Shown in pieces: positions 1 to 8,389 of a stretch of 64,000 nucleotides of DNA (positions within the stretch are counted from its first letter, which is position 1; the number at the start of each line of letters is the position of its first letter). A model generated the notes under the pieces. The model ran no database searches, was not told the DNA's origin, and worked only from the letters and a program-made list of their open reading frames with translations. The DNA is from Ruegeria marisrubri (lineage in GTDB: Bacteria > Pseudomonadota > Alphaproteobacteria > Rhodobacterales > Rhodobacteraceae): contig NZ_LQBQ01000034.1 of NCBI RefSeq assembly GCF_001507595.1, forward strand, positions 186,001-250,000. Reading direction: 5' to 3'. The position numbers were made by a program, and so were the translations under genes.

Positions 1-256
1 CATTCTGCAGCATCGGTGAGTCTGGGCTCTTTCGTTGAATTCGCCGTGCGCTGTACGAACGGCGGGTCTTGCTTGGCGTAGGATTTCACACTCTCCCGCA
101 AAGGACCCGTGCTCCGCCGGAATTGCCCACTGCATTGCAGAAGGAAATGCGGCCAATCAGGTAGAGCGCAGAGGTGTTTCGACGGGCATTGCCCCGGTCG
201 CGGATACTGTCGTCTTTGGTTTGTAGGCAGCGCGGAATCTCGTCAATGGTGCCTGA

Positions 257-1267
257 CTAGACGCCCGCAATCGTCATTTTACGCCAATGGGCAGGAGATA
301 CACCAACCGCTTTCTTGAACATCCGACTGAACGCCGCCTCCGATTTGTAACCGATCTCGCACGCGACGCTCGCCACCTTCATGGAACTGTCTGCAAGAAG
401 GCGAGCGGCAATCTGCATGCGCCAGAGCGTCAGGTACTGCATCGGAGAGTGCCCGATCAGGTGGGTGAAGCGCGCTACCATGGCGGAACGGGACATGCCC
501 GCCTCTTCGGCCAGCAGGGCCAGCGTCCAGGGATCGGCTGGGCGGTCGTGGATCAGGGTCAGGACCCTGCCGATGGCCGGATCGCGTAGCCCCGACAGCC
601 AACCGGTGTCGTGCGCAGGCAGCGAGTCCAGGTAGAGGCGGATGACCTCAACGAAGATCAGTTCGCTCAGCCGCAGGCGGATGGCTTCGCCGCCCATCCG
701 CGGCAGGCGGGCGTCGGCAAGCGTCAGGTCGATCAGGCGGTCCAGCAGACCCCGCCGGTCCCGTCCGGACCGTCGGACGCGCAGCAACGGCGGAAGGGTC
801 GAGAGCACCGGATTGAACGGGCGCAGGTCGCAGCCGAGAAAACCGCACATGTATTCGGCGCCGCCCGCGCCACCGCCACCTTCGCGGGTCACGAAAGACA
901 ACTTGCCCGCCATCCACTCTCGGAAGAAACCGATGGTCGCCGCGCGGTCGTATTCGGGCGTCTGCCCTGGCGTGCTGAGCAGCGAATAGGGGTCACCGTG
1001 GGCCAGCACCAGGATGTCGCCAGCCTCGAACGAGGTCGAAGCGCCGCCCGGAATGCCCGCCCAGCCCGAGCCTTTCAGGATGATGTGGTAAGAGATTACA
1101 TGCTGCGCGCGGGGCAGGATGATCGAAGAGTAGTCACGCGCCCGGGGGACATCCACGCCCCAAGGAAACGTCGCCTCAACTAGGTGGAACACTGCGCCGG
1201 TCAGCTTCACCATCCGCAGCACGTCGGACAGCGGGTCGGTCGCCGAGTCCTGACAGAGGACTGGCAT
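257..1267 (-). CDS. AraC-family transcriptional regulator with N-terminal cupin sensor
   Basis: A DNA-binding regulator of about 336 residues. The N-terminal half (about residues 1-190) reads like the cupin_6 ligand-binding domain of AraC-family proteins, beginning near DPLSDVL. The C-terminal hundred residues hold two helix-turn-helix units; the second shows the family signature CEIGYKSEAAFSRMFKK followed by GVSPAHWR. It is divergent from the methyltransferase at 1434, with about 165 bp between starts, so it may control that gene and itself; this is inferred from layout only. An in-frame ATG at 1360 would add 31 residues of low-complexity sequence, and neither start has a strong ribosome binding site, so the start is uncertain. 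Family confident, ligand unknown. Confidence 0.83.
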   Translation of the reverse strand: MPVLCQDSATDPLSDVLRMVKLTGAVFHLVEATFPWGVDVPRARDYSSIILPRAQHVISYHIILKGSGWAGIPGGASTSFEAGDILVLAHGDPYSLLSTPGQTPEYDRAATIGFFREWMAGKLSFVTREGGGGAGGAEYMCGFLGCDLRPFNPVLSTLPPLLRVRRSGRDRRGLLDRLIDLTLADARLPRMGGEAIRLRLSELIFVEVIRLYLDSLPAHDTGWLSGLRDPAIGRVLTLIHDRPADPWTLALLAEEAGMSRSAMVARFTHLIGHSPMQYLTLWRMQIAARLLADSSMKVASVACEIGYKSEAAFSRMFKKAVGVSPAHWRKMTIAGV

Positions 1268-1433
1268 GTCGGCCGTGCCCTGCGCGCCGGGGGGCGGCTG
1301 GTGCTGAACCGTGGACGATCCAGCATGCGATAGAGACGTCTGGTCATGGGTCCGAACCATGCCTCAGGATAACCTCATTGCCGCGATGTGCCCAGCCGTT
1401 GCGCCCAGAACGTCCACCAGAAGGAGAAAAAGG

Positions 1434-2228
1434 ATGACTGTTCAGCAGAAAACGCGCCCGCCGGCGGAGGTCTATGATGAGCAATTCGTGCCAGCACTGT
1501 TTGCCCAGTGGGGACCGATGGTCTGCGCCGAAGCCGGGGTGCAGAAAGGCGACCGCGTTCTGGATGTGGCCTGTGGAACCGGCGCGGCGACGCTGGCCGC
1601 CGCCGAGATTGCAGGGCCATCGGGCTCGGTGGTCGGGCTGGATGCCAATCCGGAAATGCTGGCCGTTGCGCGCCGCAAGCCAGCGCGGATCGAGTGGCGG
1701 GAAGGCAAGGCTGAGAAACTGCCGTTCCCCGACAACAACTTTGACGCGGTCGTCAGCCAGTTCGGCTTCATGTTCTTCGAGGATAGGCCGAAAGCGCTCA
1801 CCGAGATGATGCGGGTCCTGAAGCCAAAGGGCCGGCTTGCCGTGGCGGTGTGTGACGCGGTCGAGAATTCGCAGGGATACGGCGCTTTCGCGCTCCTGCT
1901 CGATCAGTTGTTCGGAAAAGACGTTGGGAACGCCTTTCGGGCACCCTTCATCCTCGGCGATGCAGAGCAACTGATGAACATCTGCCGCGAAGCGGGTCTT
2001 GTTGATGCAGAAATCGTACGGCGTAACGGCGAGGTTCGCTTCAGGTCGATCGACGCGATGGTCTCGACCGAGCGTGCCTGCGTGTGGACACTCGGAGGCG
2101 TCTTGTCGGACGAACAGTTCGAACAACTAATGGAGGAGTCCGAGCACGCCTTGGCGCCGTTCTCCACCGGAGACGGAAGGGTCGAGTTCGACATGCCAGC
2201 ACTTATCGTCAAAGCACAGAAACCTTAG
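1434..2228 (+). CDS. class I SAM-dependent methyltransferase (UbiE/Methyltransf_11 type)
   Basis: A 264-residue small-molecule methyltransferase. SAM-binding motif I is VLDVACGTG at about residues 42-50, followed by the acidic strand end GLDANPEM and a post-I region LPFPDNNFDAVVSQFGFMF typical of UbiE-like enzymes. The frame stays open upstream to 1311, but ATG 1434 is preceded by AAGGAG at 1421-1426 and gives the normal family length, so it is chosen. It is transcribed away from the AraC regulator at 257-1267, which makes a regulator-target pair plausible. The substrate cannot be told from sequence. Confidence 0.85.
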   Translation: MTVQQKTRPPAEVYDEQFVPALFAQWGPMVCAEAGVQKGDRVLDVACGTGAATLAAAEIAGPSGSVVGLDANPEMLAVARRKPARIEWREGKAEKLPFPDNNFDAVVSQFGFMFFEDRPKALTEMMRVLKPKGRLAVAVCDAVENSQGYGAFALLLDQLFGKDVGNAFRAPFILGDAEQLMNICREAGLVDAEIVRRNGEVRFRSIDAMVSTERACVWTLGGVLSDEQFEQLMEESEHALAPFSTGDGRVEFDMPALIVKAQKP

Positions 2229-2608
2229 GCGTCGCCTATACCGATCACTCTACCCGGATCGGAATGGTTACTCGATTCGGACTTGCCGATGGAAGGCAGA
2301 ACGGAAAACCCGAATGTTGAATGACCGCTCCGGAAAAAATCGCTGCGTCGCCGAGATACCGCTGCTTCGCGGGCGAGTATGAAATTCGACATTCTGCGTG
2401 CATTCGCCGCGCGCGCGAAGGTGCGGAAAGTTCCACAACTTTCCAATTCATGGTTTCAGTTTTGCTGCGCGACGCATGGACGGCTGCTATTCCCTCTGCA
2501 AAACAGCGTGAAATCCTGTGCAATTGCAGCGATATCTGCGCTGCGAGCGCATGTAGCGAAAATCTGACACTACCGCTCAGGGCTCATTTCGGTCATACGC
2601 ACGGATTT
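2229..2608. other. non-coding stretch, no gene recognised
   Basis: Between the methyltransferase stop and the start of the repeat shared with 29859-30318. Short overlapping frames are open here, but none has a ribosome binding site, a recognisable domain or consistent composition. I see no tRNA, strong terminator or palindrome. The sequence resembles the degenerate spacer also present at 11390-12273. Confidence 0.6.
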
Positions 2609-3069
2609 GTCAGATGACCGGTTTGCGCGGCAATCCGGTCTTTCACCAACCAAACTGTGTAGCCCCGACCGTATCGATACAGAGATCTAATCCGGCAGCT
2701 TTGCATCGACGATCTGGAGGATGCGGCGAACTTGACCGATGTCCTCGTCGATCTGACTGATCAGCCGTTTGTCTTTTGCCTCGGCCCGCAGGTCCTGCAG
2801 GTGCTGGAGTTCGTCCTCGAACATCTCGCGCCGTTCGACGAACCAGTCGTATTCGGCTTTCTCTTCTTTCGTCGCAGGACCCACGACCCTAGCGGTCCCC
2901 TCGACCATGTCGATCTTCACATGATCAGGGTGCGGCAGCGGATCCGGGAGATCGGTGATGCCTAACTGTTCCCTGCGTCGCAGCTCCTTTTCCCACTCCA
3001 CCTTGTAGGTGATCGCGGTGTCGAGCCACTGATCGTGCAGGATCTTTCGGGAGCTTTCGACTGAAGCCA
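2609..3069 (+). repeat. copy A of a 460-bp imperfect direct repeat (3' part of DUF5681 gene plus flank)
   Basis: This segment matches 29859-30318 in the same orientation with few substitutions and one single-base length difference. It covers about 80 bp downstream of the DUF5681 gene and the last 127 or so codons. In copy A the gene continues upstream; in copy B it stops abruptly at 30318 and a TRAP permease reading frame takes over. The left edge is around GTCAGATGACCG (2609-2620 and 29859-29870). Confidence 0.85.
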
Positions 3070-3391
3070 GCAGCTCCGAGAAGAGTCGCTGCGACCGGTG
3101 CTGGCCTTTTGCGGCGTTCACAGCCAGAGAGCGCATGACTGCTTGCGCCATGGGTATAGTCACGCTGCGGTGCCCTTCCCGGATCGTGATATCCCGGTAA
3201 GCCTCATCGAGGATGAGGTCCTTCATGCGTTCCTCATGCATGCCCGGACGCTTGTTCTTCGCGCCACGCGGCCGCCCCTTCGGATTGCCTGACTGGCCCG
3301 CTTTGAACCGGGTGTCTTTGGGTGGCTTGCCGTAGCCTACGTCGTAGCCGGGACGGGCTACGAGAGCGCGCTTGTCCTTGTCACTGCTCAT
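2687..3391 (-). CDS. DUF5681 domain-containing protein, full length
   Basis: A 234-residue basic, helical protein. The DUF5681 signature, GQSGNPKGRPRGAKN, lies at about residues 32-46; such modules occur in phage-like clusters and their biochemical role is not established. The rest is charged, with coiled-coil-like stretches (KEEKAEYDWFVERREMFEDE). It overlaps the upstream methyltransferase by 4 bp (ATGA), so the two are co-transcribed and probably translationally coupled. The second cassette at 34.9-38.2 kb has methyltransferase, DUF5681 and terminase in the same order, which suggests that this copy has lost its terminase. A role as DNA-recognition (small terminase-like) subunit is my inference. 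Confidence 0.85.
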   Translation of the reverse strand: MSSDKDKRALVARPGYDVGYGKPPKDTRFKAGQSGNPKGRPRGAKNKRPGMHEERMKDLILDEAYRDITIREGHRSVTIPMAQAVMRSLAVNAAKGQHRSQRLFSELLASVESSRKILHDQWLDTAITYKVEWEKELRRREQLGITDLPDPLPHPDHVKIDMVEGTARVVGPATKEEKAEYDWFVERREMFEDELQHLQDLRAEAKDKRLISQIDEDIGQVRRILQIVDAKLPD

Positions 3392-4695
3392 TCCGCCGCC
3401 TCCATTGCTTTGGCGTCAGCCGGCGGTGCCCAACCGCATAAGACCTGCTCCGCCTCATCCTTGGCATATGCCTCCCAGCGGGCGATGATGCGATCGCAGT
3501 AGATCTCGTCGAACTCGCAGAGATACCCGCGCCGGCCGGTCTTCTCTGCCGCGATCAGGGTCGAACCGGATCCACCGAAGACATCCAGCACGATATCACC
3601 GCGCCCCGAGACATCCCGGATCGCGTCGGCAATCATCTGCACCGGCTTCACCGTCGGATGCAACGCCAGTTCTTCCATGCGCCCTGCCCGCATCGTGTTG
3701 ACCCCGCGATACTCCCAGACATTGGTGCGGTACCGCCCGTGCTGGCCCAACTCGAAGGTGTTGATGTGGGGCGCATCGCCCTTCTTGAAGGCAAAGATCA
3801 ACTCATGTCGCGAGCGGTAGAAGGTGCCCATGCCGCCATTGTCCTTGACCCAGACGATCAGGTTCTTGAGATCATCATAGACCGCCTGCCCCGCTTCGAG
3901 AATCTCGCCCATGTGACGCCAGTCCATGCAGATGAAGTGGATTGACCCGTCGATACTGTGATCAACAAGGTTGCCAAACGCCCGCTGCAGAAAGCGCGTG
4001 AACTCCGACACCGACATCTCACCTGAAGCCATGGCAAACTCACGATGTTGCGTCTTGCCCGAGTTGCCCACATGGCCGTCGATCGGGACGTTGTATGGCG
4101 GATCGGTAAAAACCATCGTGGCGGTCTGGCCGTCCATCAAAGATGCAATGGTTTCCAACTCAAGGGCATCGCCGCAGATCAGCCGGTGCCGTCCAAGCTG
4201 CCAGATGTCGCCCGGGCGCACGCGGGCGGGCGCCTCATCCGGCACGTTTTCGTCGGCCGGATCGCCCTCTTCTTCTGGAGCCACGGCCTCCATCAGGCTG
4301 TCGATCTCCGGGATCGAGAACCCGGTGAGCCCGACATCAAACTCCAGGTTATTGGACATCAGCGCCCCGAGTTCCGCCGCCAGCAGGTCCTCGTCCCAGC
4401 CAGCATTCAGCGCAAGCTTGTTGTCGGCCAGCACATAGGCGCGTTTCTCGGCCTCGGTCATGTGATCAAAGCGCAAACACGGTACGTCATGCATGCTCAG
4501 CAGCTTCGCTGCCTCTACCCGGCCATGTCCGGCGAGGATGGTTCCGGCCTCATCTATCAGCACCGGGTTGGTGAACCCGAACTGCTCGATGCTGTCGGCG
4601 ATCTGCCGCACCTGTTTCTTCGAATGGGTTCGGGCGTTGCGCGCCCAAGGTTTGAGATCGCGGATCGCGATATGTTCAATGTTCGTAGCCGCCAT
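3388..4695 (-). CDS. ParB-like nuclease domain fused to beta-class DNA methyltransferase
   Basis: A 435-residue fusion. Residues 1-120 are a ParB N-terminal-like domain with the motif GHGRVEAA at 57-64. The rest is an amino-methyltransferase (N6-adenine or N4-cytosine) with catalytic DPPYNV at 198-203 and SAM motif FGGSGST at 373-379; this catalytic-before-SAM order defines the beta class, as in CcrM and HinfI methylases. No restriction endonuclease is adjacent, so it is an orphan methylase. AGGAG sits properly before ATG 4695. It heads the two-gene unit with DUF5681 and diverges from the XRE-ImmA pair. It is clearly homologous to the protein at 36748-38205 (shared MDWRHMGE, FYRSRHEL and LHPTVKPV). 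The recognition sequence is unknown. Confidence 0.92.
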   Translation of the reverse strand: MAATNIEHIAIRDLKPWARNARTHSKKQVRQIADSIEQFGFTNPVLIDEAGTILAGHGRVEAAKLLSMHDVPCLRFDHMTEAEKRAYVLADNKLALNAGWDEDLLAAELGALMSNNLEFDVGLTGFSIPEIDSLMEAVAPEEEGDPADENVPDEAPARVRPGDIWQLGRHRLICGDALELETIASLMDGQTATMVFTDPPYNVPIDGHVGNSGKTQHREFAMASGEMSVSEFTRFLQRAFGNLVDHSIDGSIHFICMDWRHMGEILEAGQAVYDDLKNLIVWVKDNGGMGTFYRSRHELIFAFKKGDAPHINTFELGQHGRYRTNVWEYRGVNTMRAGRMEELALHPTVKPVQMIADAIRDVSGRGDIVLDVFGGSGSTLIAAEKTGRRGYLCEFDEIYCDRIIARWEAYAKDEAEQVLCGWAPPADAKAMEAAE

Positions 4696-4764
4696 ATTTG
4701 GCTCCTGTACTGCTTGCGGGCGGAATCACCACACCTGCCTCTTTCGTTTGATATATCTTACGAT

Positions 4765-4813
4765 TTGACATCCGTCAACTTCAGGCGCATGGATATGTCC
4801 GACACATCAGACA
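4765..4813. promoter_or_regulatory. inverted repeats in the methyltransferase/XRE divergent promoter
   Basis: Two inverted repeats lie just upstream of the XRE start: TTGAC-4 nt-GTCAA at 4765-4778, which also contains a -35-like TTGACA, and TGTCCGA-4 nt-TCAGACA at 4796-4813, symmetric at 6 of 7 positions. They sit where an XRE repressor would block its own promoter and perhaps that of the methyltransferase. Operator function is inferred from position and symmetry. Confidence 0.5.
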
Positions 4814-4823
4814 GGAGGTTTCC

Positions 4824-5153
4824 ATGAACATTGGGGAAAAGCTGTTCAACCTGCGCCAGAAGAGCGGCGAGTCCTTGCAGCAGGTCGCCGACAAGGTCGG
4901 CGTGTCCAAAGCGCATGTCTGGGAACTGGAGAAAGGTCGCAGCAAAAACCCCTCCTTCGAACTGGTGCGCAAACTGGCCGCGCATTACGGCGTCAGTATC
5001 GATGTGCTGACGGGCGAAGCTGCTGAACCGAACGAAGGAGATATGCAGATTGAACGGATTCATCGCGGGCTGGACACTCTGACCGATCGCGACAGACAGA
5101 TCGTCGAGCAGATGATCAAAAACATGCAGCAAACATCCTCAACCACCGACTGA
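4824..5153 (+). CDS. XRE-family transcriptional regulator (ImmR-like)
   Basis: A 109-residue repressor-type protein. Residues about 5-60 form the Cro/C1 helix-turn-helix (KSGESLQQVADKVGVSKAHV, then LEKGRSKNPSFELV). The C-terminal tail contains TDRDRQIVEQMIKNM, common in small XRE proteins. AGGAGG at 4813-4818 precedes ATG 4824. It is followed 5 bp later by an ImmA/IrrE metallopeptidase, the pairing known from ICE and prophage switches (ImmR-ImmA of ICEBs1), where the peptidase inactivates the repressor after a signal. It diverges from the methyltransferase/DUF5681 unit, which is the likely target. Confidence 0.9.
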   Translation: MNIGEKLFNLRQKSGESLQQVADKVGVSKAHVWELEKGRSKNPSFELVRKLAAHYGVSIDVLTGEAAEPNEGDMQIERIHRGLDTLTDRDRQIVEQMIKNMQQTSSTTD

Positions 5154-5158
5154 TACAC

Positions 5159-6016
5159 GTGCAGTTGGACCGCATTGATCTTGCCGACATTCATCACCCG
5201 GCCGTACTTGCGCGCACGATCCACAAGCTACTGGCTAAACGGGATGGCGCCGTCCCGGTTCAGGACATTGCCGTCGCACTGGATATTGCGGAGGTGCGGC
5301 TGGATCGTTTTGAAGGGTTTGAGGGTATGCTGCTGACAGATACCGTACGAAGCACCGGCTGCATTCTCGCCAACAACTCGAAAGGCCGCCGGCGTGCGCG
5401 GTTCACGATCGCGCATGAGCTTGGGCATTTCCTGATGGAACGGCACCAACTGTCCGCGGCGACCGGATTCACCTGCTCAGCTCAGAACATGCGCGAGACT
5501 CGGGACGGACGACAGCATTTGCGGCAGGAAACGCAGGCCAACCAGTTTGCGATCGAACTCCTTGCGCCGGATTATCTGATGGACCCGTACTATTCGGACG
5601 ACCCGGATCTGCGCGACGTGCAACGTCTCAGGGATCATCTCGATGTAAGCCTCGAAGCCTGCGTGCGGCGCATGGTGAACCGGCGCGAAGAACCACTGGC
5701 GGCTGTCTGGTCGCAAAATGGGACCGTACGCTATTTCGCCAAGGGTGCAGACTTTCCATTCGTCGCTCTCAGCAAAGGCAACAAGATCCCGCAAACGTCA
5801 GCTGCACATCGCGCGATTGCCAATGCAACACCCGGTTTCACGCAGTTTGCCGAGGCGGACTCCCACCCCTGGACGGGCAGGTCGAACCTTGAACTCTACG
5901 AGCAAACTCGGGTCGCCGCTAACGGACATGCAGTCACGCTGCTTTGGGCCGAATTGCCGGAAGACGACAAGGATGACGGTGGCCCAAAAGAGCTTGGCAT
6001 GCCGGGCTTCCGTTGA
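5159..6016 (+). CDS. ImmA/IrrE-family metallopeptidase
   Basis: A 285-residue zinc protease-like protein. The active-site motif HELGH is at about residues 86-90, and the downstream helix ETQANQFAIELLAP supplies the expected third acidic position of the IrrE/ImmA (DUF955) fold. The start is GTG, 5 bp after the XRE stop, so the two genes form an operon. Family members cleave a partner XRE repressor or sense DNA damage; cleavage of the protein at 4824-5153 is inferred from adjacency. The C-terminal hundred residues resemble the substrate- or ligand-sensing tail of longer family members. Confidence 0.9.
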   Translation: MQLDRIDLADIHHPAVLARTIHKLLAKRDGAVPVQDIAVALDIAEVRLDRFEGFEGMLLTDTVRSTGCILANNSKGRRRARFTIAHELGHFLMERHQLSAATGFTCSAQNMRETRDGRQHLRQETQANQFAIELLAPDYLMDPYYSDDPDLRDVQRLRDHLDVSLEACVRRMVNRREEPLAAVWSQNGTVRYFAKGADFPFVALSKGNKIPQTSAAHRAIANATPGFTQFAEADSHPWTGRSNLELYEQTRVAANGHAVTLLWAELPEDDKDDGGPKELGMPGFR

Positions 6017-6053
6017 ACGCAACGGCCGTATTTGTCACGGGCTTTGGCGCGAT

Positions 6054-6163
6054 CCCTGTTCCGCGCGATCACCTTCCCTGTTCACACAAGCGCGTTCCCT
6101 GTTCCTGCGCACAAAATTCCCTGTTCCTGAAAGAACAGGGAATTGTCCCCTAAACCCCTGTTA
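6054..6163 (+). repeat. iteron-like array of CCCTGTTC direct repeats
   Basis: CCCTGTTC occurs at 6054-6061, 6076-6083, 6097-6104 and 6119-6126, spacings of 22, 21 and 22 bp, about two helical turns. The last copy forms a perfect 10-bp inverted repeat, TTCCCTGTTC (6117-6126) with GAACAGGGAA (6133-6142), separated by 6 nt. A further CCCTGTTA lies at 6156-6163. Copies on one face of the helix suggest cooperative protein binding, as at plasmid origins, recombinase accessory sites or regulator arrays. Which of these applies is unknown. Confidence 0.85.
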
Positions 6164-6223
6164 TCCTGCACTGAATCAAGGCGAGAATAACCGAAATAGA
6201 CGTTTCAGAGGCCAAATCAGCCG

Positions 6224-6300
6224 AGTTTCCCTGTAAATTCCCTGTAAACAGGGATTTTGGGCCAGAGACTAGTTCGCCCAAGACTGAGACCACCACCACT
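6224..6300 (+). repeat. conserved repeat element, copy 1 (paired CCCTGT plus downstream block)
   Basis: Two CCCTGTAA units at 6229-6236 and 6240-6247 run into a palindrome, TCCCTGT (6239-6245) AA ACAGGGA (6248-6254). Next comes a block reading CAGAGACTAGTTCGC, then AGACTG and CCACCACCA. The same arrangement occurs at 38733-38810 with CAGAGACGAGTTCGC, AGACTG and CCACCACCA. From memory, similar blocks recur in Rhodobacteraceae genomes near integrases; this could not be checked here. The remainder of the 6017-6484 spacer, up to the recombinase stop, holds no recognisable gene. Confidence 0.8.
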
Positions 6301-6484
6301 TAGTCTCCACGAAACTGTGGGATACACATCCCTCCCGGTTAGTTTATATTTTTCAGTGACTTACGAGACATGATGACGGTCGAGACCTCACATATTGTCT
6401 CTGATCAGGGCCATTTTGACGCGATTTCGGCAGAAGTCTCAGCGGGGCACTTACGCATGAGGTCTTGGGGCAGGCCCGGATGCT

Positions 6485-8173
6485 CTATTGATGCGGAAAG
6501 CCCAGAATCTTCCGCTGTTCATGCCAGTCAAGCGGTAGCTCCGGAAGGCTACGCAATTTCTTTGCTGTGAGATGTTCTGGCTGACGGCCTTCGAGAATGG
6601 CGGTTGAGATATCCGGTGCCAGCCAGGCAAGTGGCAGGATGCGACTGACCGATCCACTTCGGAGCCCTTCGCGATCTTCGATCTGGCGGACAGTGCTGGA
6701 CTTGCCGTCAAGAAGTTCGGCCGACCACCTTCTCGCATCAGCAACAAGGTTGATGAGGTCTCGGTCTGGCTGCGGTGCATCCGGCGACGCAATGACGATC
6801 GGCTTCGCCCGACCGTTCTGACGCTTCTTGAATGAGAACTCCAAGGAGGCATGAATCAGACGCTGGGTTGTCTCAGATGACAGCAAAGCACCCAGATTGA
6901 TCCGAACAACAAACCGTCCGTTTGTTGCATCAATGCGATCGATCAACCCGCTGAGATGCTCAGATACTGAGTCGTCATTTGTTGCCTCGGCTTGAGCACA
7001 CCAGACATCCGCCGCCGAGAGGATCTCCGGGAGCGAATGAGGATCAAGATCGATCGTCGATCCAATTTGCTGGGTCAGCCAGATCTTATCCCCCAAGTGG
7101 TTTATGATCGCACTGAGAACCAGCCGCTCGACTTCTCCGGCCGGAAAACGTTCGATACGGCCTTGGTCGTCTGATCTGGTTGGCTTGGATGTGTAATACC
7201 AATACCGCCACGATTGTTCTGTTCCGCCCGAGCGCTTCGACTTGATGGCATAGGTCGTGCGCATCAAGCGACCCTTGGAATCGTAGAGCACCCCATCCAG
7301 CAAGCGCTTCGCCGACCGTCGGGACGCGCTGATCTTCTTGCCACCATGGTCTGCGAGTTGCTCCTGCACCTTCTGCCAGGTGACATTATCGATGATCGCC
7401 TCGTGCAACCCTTCAAAGAGCTCGTTGTTGTGACGGGTTTTGCCGATGTAGATGGGGTTACGCAGGATATTGTAGAGCGCACCACGAGAGAAGGACGTAC
7501 CTCCCGTGGAGCGCCCGTACCGGTCGGTCCGGCGTTTGCTTACGATACCGAGCGCGCCGAGCCTGTCGGACAGTTCGCGTACCGATCCAGCCGACAGATA
7601 CTCGGCAAATATAGTGTGGATCGCTTGGGCCTCACCCGGGTTAACAATCAAGGCTTTGTCTTTGACATCGTAGCCCATGGGGACGGCACCCCCCATCCAG
7701 ATGCCCTTGCGTTTGGAGGCCGCCACCTTGTCCCGGATGCGCTCGGCCGTCACCTCGCGCTCGAACTGTGCGAAGGACAAAAGAACGTTCAGCGTTAGCC
7801 GGCCCATGGACGAGGTCGTATTGAAGGCTTGGGTAACCGACACGAACGACACCCCCGCTCCGTCAAACAAGTCGACCATCTTCGCGAAATCCGCCAGAGA
7901 TCTTGTCAGACGGTCCACTTTGTAGACAACGATGACATCGATGCGGCCCGCCTCCACGTCCCTCAGCAATCGAGCAAGCCCGGGTCGATCCATGGATCCG
8001 CCGGAGAAGCCGCCATCGTCATAGCGGTCAGTGCGTTCTGCCCAGCCCTCGTGCTTTTGGCTCAGGATGTAGGCCGCACAAGCCTCACGTTGCGCATCCA
8101 GCGAGTTGAAGTCCTGCTCCAACCCTTCTTCGGTCGACTTGCGGGTATATATGGCGCAGCGCTGGCGGATCAT
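6485..8173 (-). CDS. large serine recombinase (resolvase domain, Recombinase, zinc-ribbon region)
   Basis: A 562-residue site-specific recombinase. The N-terminal resolvase/invertase domain has the catalytic serine at residue 13 in YTRKSTEE, and the family motifs YDDGGFSGGSMDRPGL and VYKVDRLTRSLADF with the catalytic arginines. A Recombinase domain follows (RNPIYIGKTRHNN), then a long C-terminal region. Such enzymes integrate and excise phages and genomic islands. An in-frame start at 8278 exists, but ATG 8173 begins exactly at the resolvase domain and overlaps the DUF2924 stop by 4 bp, so it is preferred. It ends about 185 bp from the conserved repeat at 6224-6300, a possible attachment or regulatory region. 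Confidence 0.93.
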   Translation of the reverse strand: MIRQRCAIYTRKSTEEGLEQDFNSLDAQREACAAYILSQKHEGWAERTDRYDDGGFSGGSMDRPGLARLLRDVEAGRIDVIVVYKVDRLTRSLADFAKMVDLFDGAGVSFVSVTQAFNTTSSMGRLTLNVLLSFAQFEREVTAERIRDKVAASKRKGIWMGGAVPMGYDVKDKALIVNPGEAQAIHTIFAEYLSAGSVRELSDRLGALGIVSKRRTDRYGRSTGGTSFSRGALYNILRNPIYIGKTRHNNELFEGLHEAIIDNVTWQKVQEQLADHGGKKISASRRSAKRLLDGVLYDSKGRLMRTTYAIKSKRSGGTEQSWRYWYYTSKPTRSDDQGRIERFPAGEVERLVLSAIINHLGDKIWLTQQIGSTIDLDPHSLPEILSAADVWCAQAEATNDDSVSEHLSGLIDRIDATNGRFVVRINLGALLSSETTQRLIHASLEFSFKKRQNGRAKPIVIASPDAPQPDRDLINLVADARRWSAELLDGKSSTVRQIEDREGLRSGSVSRILPLAWLAPDISTAILEGRQPEHLTAKKLRSLPELPLDWHEQRKILGFPHQ

Positions 8174-8385
8174 GGCTTTGCCACCTCGCGCAAACCAAAG
8201 AACCTGGGCCCGTTGCGGTTGGTCCCGGTCATCGCCCGTGCCACCGCCGACAGCGAGGAATAGCTCTGGCCGTTCCAAATCGCGCCACCGTCCGCTGTGA
8301 TCACCACTTCATGGATCTCCCCGCCCCAGGTCTTCAGGATGCGGGTGCCGTCGCCAACCGTTGCTGGCACGGCACCCCTGCAGTT
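8170..8385 (-). pseudogene. DUF2924 protein, N-terminally truncated remnant
   Basis: From about DGTRILKTWGG the translation matches the C-terminal domain of DUF2924 proteins: HEVVITADGGAIWNG, then SLSAVARAMTGT and GPRFFGLREVAKP. The N-terminal helical half expected in this family is absent; upstream of about 8385 the frame runs antisense through the tyrosine recombinase gene. DUF2924 genes commonly precede serine recombinases in alphaproteobacterial phage-like elements, and the 4-bp overlap with the recombinase is kept. The frame stays open to 8565, but the extra part is antisense noise. The exact breakpoint between about 8355 and 8400 is not certain. Confidence 0.7.
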
Positions 8386-8389
8386 CTTC

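Noticed and set aside
2321-2617. Plus-strand frame of 98 codons before the DUF5681 stop
   Set aside because: No ribosome binding site, odd composition, and it ends inside the start of the repeated segment.
6054-6300. CRISPR array
   Set aside because: The repeats are only 8-10 bp and the spacing units (12-14 bp between them) are far too short; no cas genes are near.
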